DNA from: Molanna angustata
Lineage: Eukaryota > Arthropoda > Insecta > Trichoptera > Molannidae
Assembly (NCBI GenBank): GCA_963576475.1
Contig: OY754964.1
Coordinates: forward strand, 48,434,861 to 48,498,860
Direction of reading: 5' to 3'
Length of the DNA stretch: 64,000 nucleotides
The notes below the pieces were generated by a model. That model searched no databases, was not told where the DNA came from, and saw only the letters and a list, made by a program, of their open reading frames with translations. A program made the position numbers and the translations under genes. Each line of letters begins with the position of its first letter. Position 1 is the stretch's first letter. This document shows positions 1 through 10,690 of this stretch, piece by piece.

Positions 1-320
1 GAAGCGATTGCAGAGACACAGCTGAGTGAATCGGTAAAAATGATTGCCCTTTGAAGATTTAGACTGTGTATGGAGTCGAGTGCTATTTTGATTGCCACAC
101 ATTCCGCAGAGAATATAGAAGTTTGGAATGAGAGTTTATATTTGCTCTCAATTTTGAGACTAGGAATGAATACCCCGACTCCCAGAACAGAATCATTTGA
201 CATTTTAGAACCATCAGTAAATATGTGAATATGGGAGGGATAGGATGAAATAAAATCCTGGAAAATTGAACGGTTCTCAGAAGGGTTAAAAGAAGATTTG
301 AGAATACCAATGTCTTTATG
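1..320 (-). pseudogene. RNase H domain of non-LTR ORF2 (downstream piece, partial)
   Basis: Translated on the minus strand from 320, this piece begins HKDIGILKSSF and contains the RNase H1 signature residues in order: TDGS, an SAECVAIK helix with the catalytic Glu, and FTDS with the third acidic residue. It is the continuation of the ORF2 at 745-3513: the residues HKDI occur at the end of that part and again here because the codons lie in the target-site duplication. The window edge cuts the domain before its last catalytic residue. In the I-clade this domain removes the RNA template during target-primed reverse transcription. Confidence 0.8.
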
Positions 321-683
321 CATGTCAAAGCATGCGTAAGACCAGTGATGACATATGGAATAGAGGCACGAGCAGACACAGTCAGAAGCAAACAAATGTT
401 GAGGACTTCAGAAATGAGGACATTGAGAGCAATTGCAGGCAAAACCCTGAGAGACCGAGTGAGGAACTCCAGAATAAGGGAACTATGTGAGGTTGACGAT
501 ATCATCAGATGGAGCAGGCAGCGGAGGAGGGACTGGTATGGTCATGTCCAAAGGATGGACAGCACCAGACTTCCTCATATCGTGCTTCACAATCAGCCTC
601 ACGGAACCCGCCCTCGCGGTAGACCGCCAAAAAGATGGAGGGATAGCTGGGGGTCCACTTCGCAGGAAGAGCAGGCCTCTTAA
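321..683 (+). pseudogene. Reverse transcriptase C-terminal fragment (RTE-like)
   Basis: About 120 codons are open to TAA at 681. Recognisable blocks are a YGIEA segment, LRAIAGKTLRDRVRN, the RRRDWYGHVQRMD block and a GRPPKRWRDSW block just before the stop. These are the usual C-terminal blocks of RTE and related endonuclease-reverse transcriptases, downstream of the polymerase core. The YxDD core and the endonuclease are absent because of 5' truncation, so the fragment cannot act alone. The open frame argues for recent insertion. Its position, antisense inside another retrotransposon's ORF2, means it has no host role. Confidence 0.85.
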
Positions 684-732
684 AAAACAGACCTGAAGGT
701 CTATTCAAAAGAAGAAGAAGAAGAAGAAGAAG
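321..732 (+). mobile_element. 5'-truncated RTE-like non-LTR insertion with (GAA)n tail
   Basis: The insert is 412 bp. It starts inside a reverse-transcriptase C-terminal region, has its stop codon at 681-683, then about 25 bp of 3' UTR and a (AAG)n tract at about 708-732 instead of poly(A). A simple-repeat tail and severe 5' truncation are typical of RTE-type elements. A related copy with the same tail lies at 35426-35715. Confidence 0.85.
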
Positions 733-744
733 AATGTCTTTATG

Positions 745-3513
745 TATCTCTGGTATGTGGATAATTGCCTCGTAAGGGATATTGTAGTAAGGAGGAACAG
801 TAGATTCTGGGGGAAGGTAGTGAGATTGAGAGAAATATATATAACTCTTGCAAAGACATGGAATTTGTTTGCCCCTCCTTATACGTTCCTTCAGCAGAGA
901 CACAAGGATTTTTAATGGGTCTGTTAGCAATTTGTTTGGGGTTGAAAATCTTCTAAGAAGGAAACTGTCTGATAGAAATTGTCTTCGGAGAATCAAAGGA
1001 GGGTCTACACTCTCCACTTGAAGGACATTTACAGGTGATGATCCCATAGCTCCGAGCACCAGTCTAAGGGATTTTGATTGGACTACATCGAGTCTCTTTT
1101 GGAGATATTTGGGGAGAGGGTCGAGAATGAAACTTCCATAATCCAGATGGCTGCGGATTAAAGCATTGTACATGAGTTTCATTGTGGTCGGGTGACTTCC
1201 CCACCATACTCTACTCACAGCACGTAAAATATTAAAATTTTTCTCACATGAGGAAACCACAGTATCAATGTGTCGTTTCCATGAAAGCTTTGAGTCAAGG
1301 ATCATACCTAGGAATCTGACCGATTTAACACAGGAGACTGTCATGTTGTCAATAGTTACAACGATATTTGGGAGCTTACGTTTTTTTGTAAATATAACAG
1401 TCTGACACTTGGAAGGGGCCAGATGCAGATTCAGTGAATTAAGCTTGCCATTTAAGTTTTGAAGATTCGTTATCAGGTTTTCTTTTGCAGTCTCTATATC
1501 TCTACTAAACGAGTATATTACGATATCGTCTGCATATTGTAGGATTTTACAATCTTTCGTAACAACGGAATGTATTTGTGCACAATAAAGATTAAAAAGT
1601 ATGGGGCTCAAGACAGATCCCTGAGGCAATCCTTTATATATTTTTCTAACTAATCGGGAATCGGTAGTCTCAATAACTATACTGCGCTCAGAGAGAATAT
1701 TATGGATCAAGTTCGTCAAAAGACGCGGTACTCCCAAGCCCAATAGAATCTCACTCAATCTCTCTAATAAGACGTTGTCGAATGCAGAAACGATATCCAA
1801 AAAACTGGCAATAACTGCTCCTTTTTTATTAAATGCAATACGAATATCTGTAACAAGTATGCTTATATTATCCAAACACGACTTAGTTTTTCGAAATCCA
1901 AACTGATGAGCAGGTATGAGTTTGTTATGTTCCATGTACCAATCCAACCTATTCTTAATCATGTGTTCAAGTATCTTTAAAACGCAAGAAGATAGGGCAA
2001 TTGGCCGATATGAATTACTGTAAGTAGGATCCTTTCCAGGTTTCAAGATGGGGATTATTTTTTGGGAATGCCATTCCTCAGGTATGTAACCTGTAGATAG
2101 ACATAAGTTAAAAAATGAAAGGAGATGAGTTTTGAAGTCATCTGGAAGGAATTTTAAAGCAGGGTAAGGGATGTCGTCTAACCCTGGAGATGTATTCCTG
2201 ACAGCTTTCAAAGGGATGATCAACTCACTCAGCGAGAAAGGAGAGTCTAGCATTGACAGCCGAGGTTGAGGAATAATAGTCTGCATCTTCAGTTCACTAT
2301 AATTGGGAACAAAAGGAGGTGCCAATTTGTCGCAAAACTCTTCAAGACATGAATCAATTCTTGTTGAGTTTTTTGGGGAGACGACTGAGCCTCTGAAACG
2401 TCTTATAGAGTTCCAAACCACTGAAGTGGGGGTTCTAGGTGACAAAGAACTGCAGAAATTATACCATCCTCTTCTTTTTTTTTGGCGTAACATTTTTTTT
2501 GTTTGCGCTTGGATTTGTTTGGCATACAGAAAATTTTCCATGGTCATATTATTTTGAAAAGATTTTACTGCAAATTTACGCTTTTTAACCATTTCAGTAC
2601 ATTCTCTGTCCCACCAAGGTGGAGAAGGACGGGTTTTATTTTGGTGTTCAGAATATTTGGGTACAGAACAGTCAATTGAGTCGTGTATGATACCCTTCAG
2701 AGTTTTATAGCATTCCTCTACATCTGGAGAAAAAAATAAACTGCCACATTCACTATCAAGTTTAACTTGGATGGAATCATTATATTCCTGCCAATTGGCC
2801 TTGTTGAAATTTTTTCCCTGCCTAGGAAATCTCGATGTGAGGGAAAATCTAATGTGCAAATTCAATATAATGGGATAGTGATCACTAGACAATGGATCTC
2901 TCATTACCTGCCATAAGGACTGGCAGGCTAATGAAGAAGATACTATTGATAAATCCACTGCGCTAGGGTTTTGAGATGGAGGGGAAAATCTGGTTGGAGA
3001 ACCATCGTTCAGTATGCATAAATTATGCAAGTCTACAAATGATAGTATACATCTTCCTGAACTATCTGTCCATGCGGATCCCCAACTCACTGAATGGCTA
3101 TTGAAATCTCCAAGAATTACATAAGGTGGAGGAACGAGATCCATTATTGAGTTCCAATAATGTTCATCGAAAGATTTATGGGGAGGAATGTATGTAGAGA
3201 TATATGTAATATTTGAAACCGAGATAGCAACTACTTGAACTTCTTGATTTGGTGGTAAGGAGATTCGTTTCCAAGAAAGCGATCTATGTATTAAAAAGGC
3301 AGTGCCTCCACCTCTAGAATATAAACGATCATCCCGAACACAATCATAGCCCGGAATGTTATAATACTGGCCACTTTGCAGCCAGGTTTCATTTAATGCA
3401 CAAATTTTAATTTCATATTTTTGTAATAAATGAATTATATCGCATCTATTAGCAATTGCGCTTCGACAATTAAATTGTAAAATGGAGAGAGTATTACAAT
3501 TATTCAAAGCCAT
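745..3513 (-). CDS. Non-LTR retrotransposon ORF2: endonuclease + reverse transcriptase (interrupted)
   Basis: ORF2 nicks target DNA and copies the element RNA at the nick. The AP-endonuclease domain is at about residues 9-220: NETW at 41-44 with the metal-binding Glu, GDFNSH at 135-140, and SDH at 210-212. Reverse transcriptase is at about residues 470-740: the SYRPIALSS block near 510, HQFGFRKTKSCLDNI near 546, the first catalytic Asp in FLDIVSAFDN at 571-580, KGLPQGSVLSP near 637, and YADD at 660-663. All catalytic residues I can check are present. The start ATG at 3513 overlaps the end of ORF1. The frame runs into the 321-732 insertion, which would append a Leu-rich tail from the (GAA)n tract and remove RNase H. 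Confidence 0.92.
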
Positions 3514-4801
3514 TATGATTATCTACTTTTTTTTGGCTCAGTAAGTCAAGTAAAAATGGCATGGCAGAGGCAACGTGGGACGGTAGGTTAGGAGTATCAG
3601 ATATCAACGATATTAATATTTTTGCAATGACTTGTAAGGTTTCACCATAACTCACATCAACTGATTTATTATTTATTATCGTTTTGTGCGGGTTATTTAA
3701 TGCGCACCCGTTTTGAGGGTCATTTAATTGGCCATTATTATAAAGTAAACAGGCATCATGGCCTTTTTGATCGAATATTTGGGTGTTTTGTGGATTTCGA
3801 GAAGACTTAGATATACTGTTTGAGCGGTGTAGAGATGGTATAGTATTTACAGTTTTAATTGCCTCAGTATAACTCTTCCGAGGAGCGGGGATTTTACTAC
3901 TTGCTTCTTTGTATGAAACACTGTCTTTGGCCATTATGTACTTGACTTCTCTTTCTCTAGTCACAAAGGAACATGTAAAACTATTTGCCGGGTGCTGACC
4001 ATTGCAATTAACACATTTTTCTGAGCCTGCTGGGACAGGGCATTCCGATGCTAGGTGGTGGTCGGCACATTTTAGACATCTCGGGTTGTTCTTAGATTTG
4101 CAATCTTTCATAATATGGCCAAACTTACAGCAAATATAGCATTGAGAAGTGGGGTAGGTATACAGTTCAACGGGTAGCGAGTTGTGGAACAGGAATACGT
4201 TCCTGGGAAGGGACTGTCCCTCAAATGTAAGTACCACCGTTTGGGATGGAACCCACTTCGTGGAACCTGATGACGTATCCCTCCTGTTCAGTCTCCTGGC
4301 TTTTATTATTTTACCACAAGAATCTGGTACACTTGTAAATTCTATAATTTCTTCTTCACTTAAGTCTAAATCTACGGACCTCACTAAACCCATTTTAGTT
4401 ATTTTAAAAGTAGGTATGTACGCTTTTATATCATTTTTAGCAACAAAATCGCTTGTAATGAAGTTGTTTGCACTGAGTGCAGAGGTAAATGTTAGTACAA
4501 TTTTGTTCCTCCCTTCTCCCTTAACTCCACCGATAGCAATATCTTTGATTTTGTTATTAAATAATTTCCTTCCAAAAGACATAGTATTAATATTTTTATT
4601 TTCTATATTTTGGACGTACACTATAAAAGGCCCTGTAGAGTAAGCAGGGTAAAATTTCTTAATATAATCTTTTTTGGGCGGGGAAGGCTGAGGAGAGGAA
4701 CGACCTATTACCGGATCCGAGGAACCCTGCACAAGTAAAGCATCATCAGCCTTACGTTTCAAGGCCCTCGGATCAGGAGGCTTAGTCTCGTCCACCTCCA
4801 T
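3500..4801 (-). CDS. Non-LTR retrotransposon ORF1, gag-like nucleocapsid protein
   Basis: The 433-residue protein has a basic, Pro-rich N-terminus (about 1-50), a central region at about 57-200 where an RRM-like fold usually lies in such proteins, and three zinc knuckles: CYICCKFGHIMKDC at 221-234, CLKCADHHLASEC at 242-254 and CVNCNGQHPANSFTC at 263-277. Three CCHC knuckles in this spacing are characteristic of ORF1 of jockey and I-factor elements, which packages element RNA into ribonucleoprotein. The ORF is intact. Its TAA at 3500-3502 lies 14 nt inside ORF2, so the two frames overlap in an AATGG...TAA arrangement. Confidence 0.92.
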   Translation of the reverse strand: MEVDETKPPDPRALKRKADDALLVQGSSDPVIGRSSPQPSPPKKDYIKKFYPAYSTGPFIVYVQNIENKNINTMSFGRKLFNNKIKDIAIGGVKGEGRNKIVLTFTSALSANNFITSDFVAKNDIKAYIPTFKITKMGLVRSVDLDLSEEEIIEFTSVPDSCGKIIKARRLNRRDTSSGSTKWVPSQTVVLTFEGQSLPRNVFLFHNSLPVELYTYPTSQCYICCKFGHIMKDCKSKNNPRCLKCADHHLASECPVPAGSEKCVNCNGQHPANSFTCSFVTREREVKYIMAKDSVSYKEASSKIPAPRKSYTEAIKTVNTIPSLHRSNSISKSSRNPQNTQIFDQKGHDACLLYNNGQLNDPQNGCALNNPHKTIINNKSVDVSYGETLQVIAKILISLISDTPNLPSHVASAMPFLLDLLSQKKVDNHNGFE

Positions 4802-5151
4802 TTTCGCGATTCAGCACTTAAATAAAATAATAAAGGTACCTATGTAGGTACTATGTAATTGAAAAAATTAAAAAAAAAAACAAAAACTGCAGCTGTCAAA
4901 TAGCTGTCAAACAAATCAAATGTAAAACAGAAATAACCTAAAAATCAATAGCAATTCATCATATTGCGGTCAAAATAATAATAAAATCAAAATAAAATAT
5001 GAAAGAATAAACTTGAAATAGATAAACAAAAATAACAGCAATAAAATCTTATCTGTTCGCTGTGTAGTTAACGTAGGTAGATCAAATATTCGTACGAAGC
5101 ACAACTGCACAACCGTTCACTAGCAACGTTCATTTTCGAATCCCTTTTATG
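4802..5151 (-). other. Probable 5' UTR / flank of the I-like element
   Basis: A-rich, with no ORF. It lies directly upstream of the ORF1 start on the minus strand and before the first foreign repeat. I cannot identify a promoter or the exact 5' end. Confidence 0.4.
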
Positions 5152-5385
5152 TGCTTAAAGAGTGCATAAAATCAAAGTGAATGACCGATAAAGTTTTTTT
5201 TTTCGAGTCAAGTCTGTTCTTAAAATTCAAAAAATTAATAAATTTTGGGTGTCCGATAATTTAAATCACGTATAAACCCTTTTTAACGCACGCGATAGGT
5301 ACCCTTAATAACACATAACATCATAGTGTATTAGGCGGTTTTCATGTTTTCAGTCACTAGATTTAGTGTTATAGATATGTCTTCT
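5152..5385 (+). repeat. Dispersed repeat A, copy 1 (pair with 45560-45800)
   Basis: The two loci are colinear over about 235 bp, beginning tgcttaaagagtgcataaaa and ending near the block ttcagtcacta. Both are on the + strand. The terminal structure is unclear and no coding potential is seen, so the element type is unknown. Confidence 0.75.
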
Positions 5386-6019
5386 TTAGTATGTACCTGT
5401 TGATAATAAGAGTGCTCTCCTGAAACTCGAGAGCGCTCTTGACTGAACTGAAGTGATAATTTTTAATAAATAATTCGATTTTTACGTTTGAAACTGTTAA
5501 ATTATACCCCTATTAAAGAAGTAAATTAACCATTACTAAAGCAGTAAGCTCTGATTACATTTCTGAATCCCCTTATAATTTGAGGGACCCTAATCTCATA
5601 ATTGATGCTACATTTACTTGATAATTGCGGGTCAAATTGATTTCTCGTTTGAGTATTCAAATTTTCCTCTTATTATATAATATTGGAAATTTGTCAGCAT
5701 TATGAGAATGTAAAAAAGATTTTAAATAAATTATTTCACTGTGTAAGTAAATTAATGTTTTCCAAAAATAAAATCGCCTTTAATTTAAATAAACTGTTGT
5801 CACCATCGCAGTACAGATACAATTAATAAATTATAATAACACGTAATAAGTTTTATTTAAATATTTTTAAATTAATAATTTACGACGTTATTCCCAAAAA
5901 TATATTTTCAAATTATCATTATACCTAATAATAATTAACACTTATTTGCGGCCATATATTATGTGTTGAGATTTACAAATAGTGAAATTATGGCAAGAAA
6001 ATATATTAAAGTAAAAACA
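5386..6019. other. AT-rich non-coding stretch
   Basis: No ORF, RNA gene or recognisable TE terminus. A small dyad, agagtgctctc / gagagcgctct, occurs near 5410-5436. Confidence 0.5.
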
Positions 6020-6330
6020 ATTATTCAAGAAAAAACTAAAGAAGTAACATTTATCCCTAAACACCTGATCCCGATTCCTCTCCTTGTTCTTACCCATTCC
6101 TTGTTTTCCTATGACATTTTTTGTTGTTTTTAATATTTATCTCAGTGTAATGTATATTTTATTTTATTTCCGCTTTCATTCTATTGTTGATGTACATATA
6201 TAATTTTGTCATACTTTGTAATCTGATTGGTTGAAAGAAATTGCCTCATGAAAATAAACCCACCAGTGTGCATTATATTTGTTCATATTATGTACAAAAA
6301 TATAGGTATATGAATAAATAAATAAATTGA
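6020..6330 (+). mobile_element. Non-LTR family N1, 3' end only
   Basis: The 3' UTR block around ttggttgaaagaaattgcc, followed by cagtgtgcattatatttg and an (aata)n tail, is shared with copies at 20795-21345, 21668-22320, 46700-47525 and 61845-62215. The first bases (attcaagaaaaaactaaag) match the last codons of the RT ORF in the copy at 21.1 kb. Confidence 0.75.
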
Positions 6331-6363
6331 AAGCTGGGGACCGAATGACATGATCATGTAAAC

Positions 6364-7472
6364 CAGAGGTTCCCAAACTTTTTTTTCTCGTAAACGATTT
6401 TCAAAATTTTACTAGTTTCGGTGGACCCCCTGCTGCTACATTTCTACCATATTTCCAAAACTCGTAAAAAACTGACAAGAGTTCCAACCCTAAATTCGGA
6501 GTGGCAAAAATAAAAATAAGATAAATGGAGGTTTTTAAAAAAGGAAAATAATGCTAAATAAATATGCTATTTAATCCATATGCCGGCCTAACAGAAATAA
6601 TTTATTTCAAGCCCGTGGACCAATAATAAAAACAAAAAAATTTCAATCTTATTTTTTCGCGCTGTCTATTAAGATTGCACGAGAACTGTAGCTACTAAAA
6701 AGTTTAAGCCAAAGAATCTGAAAATTGGAATCTTAAAATGCTTTTTGAAGTTTTAATATTATGACCATTTATCACCGAAATACAGCCGGTCAAAAATCAC
6801 CGAAAATTTTTAATTTTTTGCTCCCTATTTTTTTTGAGTATTGTATTATATTCCTACATTGATAGGTAAAAGACAAGCTAAAATATTTGTTCTTTACTAT
6901 CGAAACCAAAAAAAATTTCGGAGACCCCCAGTTACAACTTTGAATGTGGAATCTAATGCCGGAGAGTATCAGAGATGCCACTAATTTGTTGTCATTCAAA
7001 AAGCGTCTGAAGTGACACTTTCTATCCACATAAACACAAATTCACGTCTTTTTCCCTTTATCCCTCTTCCTTTCTCCTCTCCTATCCTCCATCCAATAAA
7101 CATAGTGTATCTATCTAATGTTTTTTTTATTCTTATTATTGTTTTTATTTATACATATAATATTTTTTGTTTTTTGTATTTATTTTGTATTTTTAATTTA
7201 TGATTTTTATATTTATTTATTATTTTTTTTCTCTATTTTTCTATTTGTATTTATAACTAATATTGATATTTTTAACCTATAACTGATTGTATTTACCATG
7301 GTGGTTGACTGGTAGAGATTGCCTGCGGGCAATAAGTCCGCCACGTTGTTAAACTCAATAAAAGTCTTTTATTATTGTTATAATTATTATTACAACTTGT
7401 GAATCCCCAAATTTTTTTCACGCCAACGTTGACCCCCGTCAAGTCTCCCGTGGACCACTTTGGGAATCACTG
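6364..7472. mobile_element. hAT-like non-autonomous DNA element, carrying a non-LTR remnant
   Basis: The left end is cagaggttcccaaactttt. The right end reads, in reverse complement, cagtgattcccaaagtgg. CAG(T/A)GGTTCCCAAA-type termini are typical of hAT MITEs. Subterminal gtggacccc / gtggaccac blocks add symmetry. The flanking 8-mers (atgtaaac / ataaaaaa) match at only 5 of 8 positions, so the target duplication is decayed. No transposase is present. A non-LTR remnant sits inside the right half. Confidence 0.65.
6956..7385 (+). pseudogene. Non-LTR family N2 RT C-terminus and 3' UTR
   Basis: Codons 6956-7012 read MPESIRDATNLLSFKKRLK, the usual last residues of CR1/jockey-like RT proteins, with a TGA stop at 7013. 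After a T-rich UTR comes the block gattgcctgcgggcaataag, then a caataaaag signal and an ATT-rich tail. The same 3' block is found at 45155-45290. The copy is 5'-truncated and decayed. Confidence 0.75.
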
Positions 7473-8255
7473 ATAAAAAAGATTTTTTTTTTGTTAAAAG
7501 CATTAGTACGTTTGCCTACTTCATTTAGAATATGTAGTGATGTAATGTTTTCGTGTTTATTTTTTTATTAGATAAATACTTTTTCGCATATATTTCTCAT
7601 ATCATAAATAAGCGACAAAAAATGGTTTTAATAACTTGTGAACCACAACGCACTCTCTGTTCTCTAGATATGAAAATAATATAACAGCCGGGAATGATAA
7701 ATATGTCCATTTACGAATTTATTCAAACATTTTAAAATATTTTATGCGGTTGAATATGAGTGATAAATTACCCTATTAACGTAAACAGTCCCGAATTGTT
7801 ATTTAAATGAACATTATTTAAACGGGGAGCGAAAATTCTATTTATAAATCCGTCATAATATTATTTTTTTTACTTTCATCTTTTCTAATGGATGTTTACA
7901 TTCAACTTGGTCAATCAATCAATCGTAATAAATTTCAATTCAACGCTAACATTGGTGAGCGTAAAAAAGTTATTATGGTTGACCTAACATAAATTGAATA
8001 TCTGATGGAAGTATCTTTTGCAAAGAAATAACAAGACGCAAATTAAATTGAATTTAATCGACTTGTTTTATAGCGTCAAGAATCTTTGAGAAAGACGTAG
8101 AGCTATAATAATGAAAACCATTTCTCAGGAAACCCTCAGTAACTCTTCTCTTGTACTTTTATATAGATTCTATCAACTAAGAATAACTTAAGTAAATTGA
8201 CAGAAATAGGTAGGCATAGAATTTTCATAAAAATCTTTGATATTATCATTTTTTC
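7473..8255. other. AT-rich stretch, nothing recognised
   Basis: No ORF, RNA gene or repeat terminus identified in this 0.8 kb. Confidence 0.5.
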
Positions 8256-8259
8256 TTAA

Positions 8260-8945
8260 GAGGGTGACTGCTGCCAACGTACATATTTTTTCAATTTGAT
8301 ATACCATCAATATTACTGAACGAATCATTTTGAAAAAAATAACCTAGTTAGTTTGGATATTAATAAAGAGAAATATACCTTATCTTTTTGATATTAATCT
8401 TTATATATTCTTGTAGAAAAATAATAAGCATACCCCGATTTTAGATATTTATCTTAAATTTCTAAAAAAATATAAGGTATAGAGCAATATTTTTTTTATA
8501 AATTAAAGAAGAACAAAATACCTGGAAAAATATGATATGACGTTGCATTAATGCGTCAGGTTAGGTAAATAAAGCAAAAAAACTTTTATTACGCAATGGC
8601 GCGGAATGGAAAATAAATGTTTTTTAGGTTTATTTACTAAACCTGAAGCATTAATGCAACGTCACATCATATTTTTCTAGATATTTTTGTCTTCTCTAAT
8701 TTAAAAAAAAATATATTACTCTACGTCTTATAGTTTATTAAAAATATATGTATGATAAACTTTGAAAATCGGGGTATGCCATTATTTTTCTACAAGAATT
8801 TATACAGAACATTTTCAACAAGTTAAGGTATATTTTTCTTTATTAAAATCCAATGTATCTAAATTATTTTTTTCAAAACGATTTGAAAAGAAATAATGAT
8901 GGTATATCAAATTGAAAAATAGGTACGTTGGCAGCAGTCCCCCCC
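8260..8945. mobile_element. Palindromic TTAA-flanked MITE, copy 1
   Basis: The element is flanked by TTAA at 8256-8259 and 8946-8949. Its two halves are imperfect inverted repeats over nearly the whole 686 bp: the left end has gactgctgccaacgtac, and the right end has its complement gtacgttggcagcagtc. The centre near 8600 includes gttgcattaatgc and its mirror. TTAA target sites are the piggyBac-type preference, but the termini (G-runs) are not classical piggyBac ends, so the superfamily is unproven. Related copies are 59686-60359 and 49258-51219. Confidence 0.85.
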
Positions 8946-8949
8946 TTAA

Positions 8950-9643
8950 GTACCTACCATGTATATAATGCTGATAAAACCAGTATCTACTGACATATTC
9001 GTTGGAACTTGCGTTATTTTTTCTTTTTAATTTGAGTACATGTACCATATCAATGTTTCATTAAATTTTACCTTAAAAAAATACGAGTACCTACCTATCT
9101 CGACTCACCTTTGAATATCGCATTATTTTTTTTTATTGATTTATTTTACTGCCACAAAAAAATGGGATAGAAGACAAGAAACGAGACGGAAGGAAAAACA
9201 GGGAGGAACATAGTTGTATGTGTGTATATGTATATGTTAGTTTGTGGTGTGTGCGTGGGGAGTACCTATAATACATATGTGTAGGAGTATGGGAGAGCAG
9301 CAAAAGTAAAGAAAAAAACAAAAAAATCTTTGAAGGAATATTAAATAAAATGAAAATAAACTTAAAAAAGTTTTAAGAACAGTGAGAAATACTAAGGATC
9401 ATTTTTCTAAATTTTGATCTTGACAGGTAGAAATTGTCAAGGTCATCAGTTTCATTTACAGCTTTTGAATATGTAATTAGCTTAACACCTGTACAATGGG
9501 GCGTTACTAACATTATTTGAGTATGGTACATTTAGCAATGTATGTAGAACGCCTTGTCCGTCTAACGGGTACATTAAACTGTATGTTTTGGAGTAACTCT
9601 TGACAAGCAATATATTTGAAGCTATTTGACAACACCTGAATAT
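8950..9643. other. AT-rich stretch, nothing recognised
   Basis: Contains a short TG/TA-rich patch near 9215-9260 and otherwise no supported feature. Confidence 0.45.
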
Positions 9644-10690
9644 TCCAACTGTCGATTTGTTCAGGAGAACTTTGTTCTCTTAACATATCGACAATGTATC
9701 AAGCCAGAATACGCGAGAATTGTATGGAGAGGTCTACTTTTTTCACGGCATTTCCAACTTTGAAGTCAAAAAACACCAACTTAGAGGCTTCGCAGCATAT
9801 ATGTTCCATACACGGATTTACTCAGAATTCGGAGTAGAACATTTCGTGTGTCTGTGTGTGTGTGTCTGTGTGTGTGTGTCTGTGTGTGTGTGTGTCTGTG
9901 TGTGTGTCTGTGTGTGTGTCCGTCCCCCCCTTATAACTTTTGATCCGCTCAATTTACAGAGCCCAAAATTTCAGAATATATAAACAGTTATAGGCCTACA
10001 AAACTTTTATACTCAGAATTTTGAATTTTTGTTTCAGTCAGGGGTTATCAACTTTTGAATTTTTATTTTATTTTTCCATATATCTCAGAAACCATAAAAG
10101 CTAGAACGCTGAAAATTGGTACAAACATAGAAAAATAAAAAATCTCAAATTAATTTTTTCAAAAAAATTCCAGGGTTTCTCAAACATTTTTTATTAAGAA
10201 AAATATTTTTTTTATGATAAATTTATGAGTTTAACTGCCTATATTTCCAAAACTTATACAATTATCGAAAAAAGCCGAAACACCCCAACTAGATAATTTA
10301 ATTTTCTATAAAAAATATTAACATTGTAGTAGAAGATCTCAATTTTTTTTAACAATTTTTTTAAAAATTGAATTTAGTGACGACATCGCTTCATACATTT
10401 TGTATGGCAGTCGCCTATACACAATACGTAAGAAGACTTAATAGTTTGATACTTCATCTCCAAACATGCATACCATCATGCTATTTTCATATTCTGGGTA
10501 GGAAAAAAGGAACTTCCTCCATACTATCCTATCTTGACATACATACCTACATAATATATGTTGTATAGAAAACAAAATATCTGAAAATATTCAATAATTT
10601 GTATTTATGGGTTTATAGTTTGGTACATATTCTTCAACTATACATACTATCGCTATCGACAGTTGGATCTCATGTGTTACATGCAACTAG
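9644..10690 (+). mobile_element. HINE/Helentron-like non-autonomous element, copy 1
   Basis: The 5' end is tccaactgtcgat, and its inverted copy atcgacagttgga lies close to the 3' end (subterminal). After that come a 3' hairpin catgt-gtt-acatg and a terminal ctag. A (TG)n microsatellite lies in the 5' third. This layout (5' and 3' sub-TIRs, core microsatellite, 3' stem-loop, ctag end, no target duplication) is that described for DINE-1/HINE elements mobilised by Helentrons. The flanking bases are T and T. No Rep/helicase is encoded. Confidence 0.8.
9847..9922 (+). repeat. (TG)n microsatellite inside HINE copy 1
   Basis: Interrupted gt/ctgtgtg repeats. The same position in copies 2, 3 and 4 also carries a (TG)n or (CA)n tract, so it belongs to the element. 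Confidence 0.9.

Larger units (their letters stand above)
309..744 (+). repeat. 12-bp target-site duplication aatgtctttatg around an RTE-like insertion
   Basis: The 12-mer aatgtctttatg occurs at 309-320 and again at 733-744, exactly flanking 321-732. Removing one copy plus the insert restores the ORF2 frame from the RT C-terminus into the RNase H domain, which shows that 321-732 is a secondary insertion. Confidence 0.9.
1..5147 (-). mobile_element. I/jockey-type non-LTR retrotransposon, 3' end cut by window edge
   Basis: Reading on the minus strand there is a gag-like ORF1 with three CCHC knuckles, then an ORF2 with AP-type endonuclease, reverse transcriptase and RNase H. This order, with RNase H present, fits the I-like group of non-LTR elements; the exact clade is inferred, not proven. 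The element lost its 3' end to the window edge and carries one later RTE-like insertion (321-732). Apart from that insertion both reading frames are open, so this copy is young. The 5' boundary is uncertain: an unrelated dispersed repeat starts at about 5152, so the 5' UTR lies within 4802-5151 at most or is interrupted there. Confidence 0.85.

Noticed and set aside
5410..5436. agagtgctctc dyad as an operator or terminator
   Set aside because: Short, isolated dyad in insect DNA without gene context.
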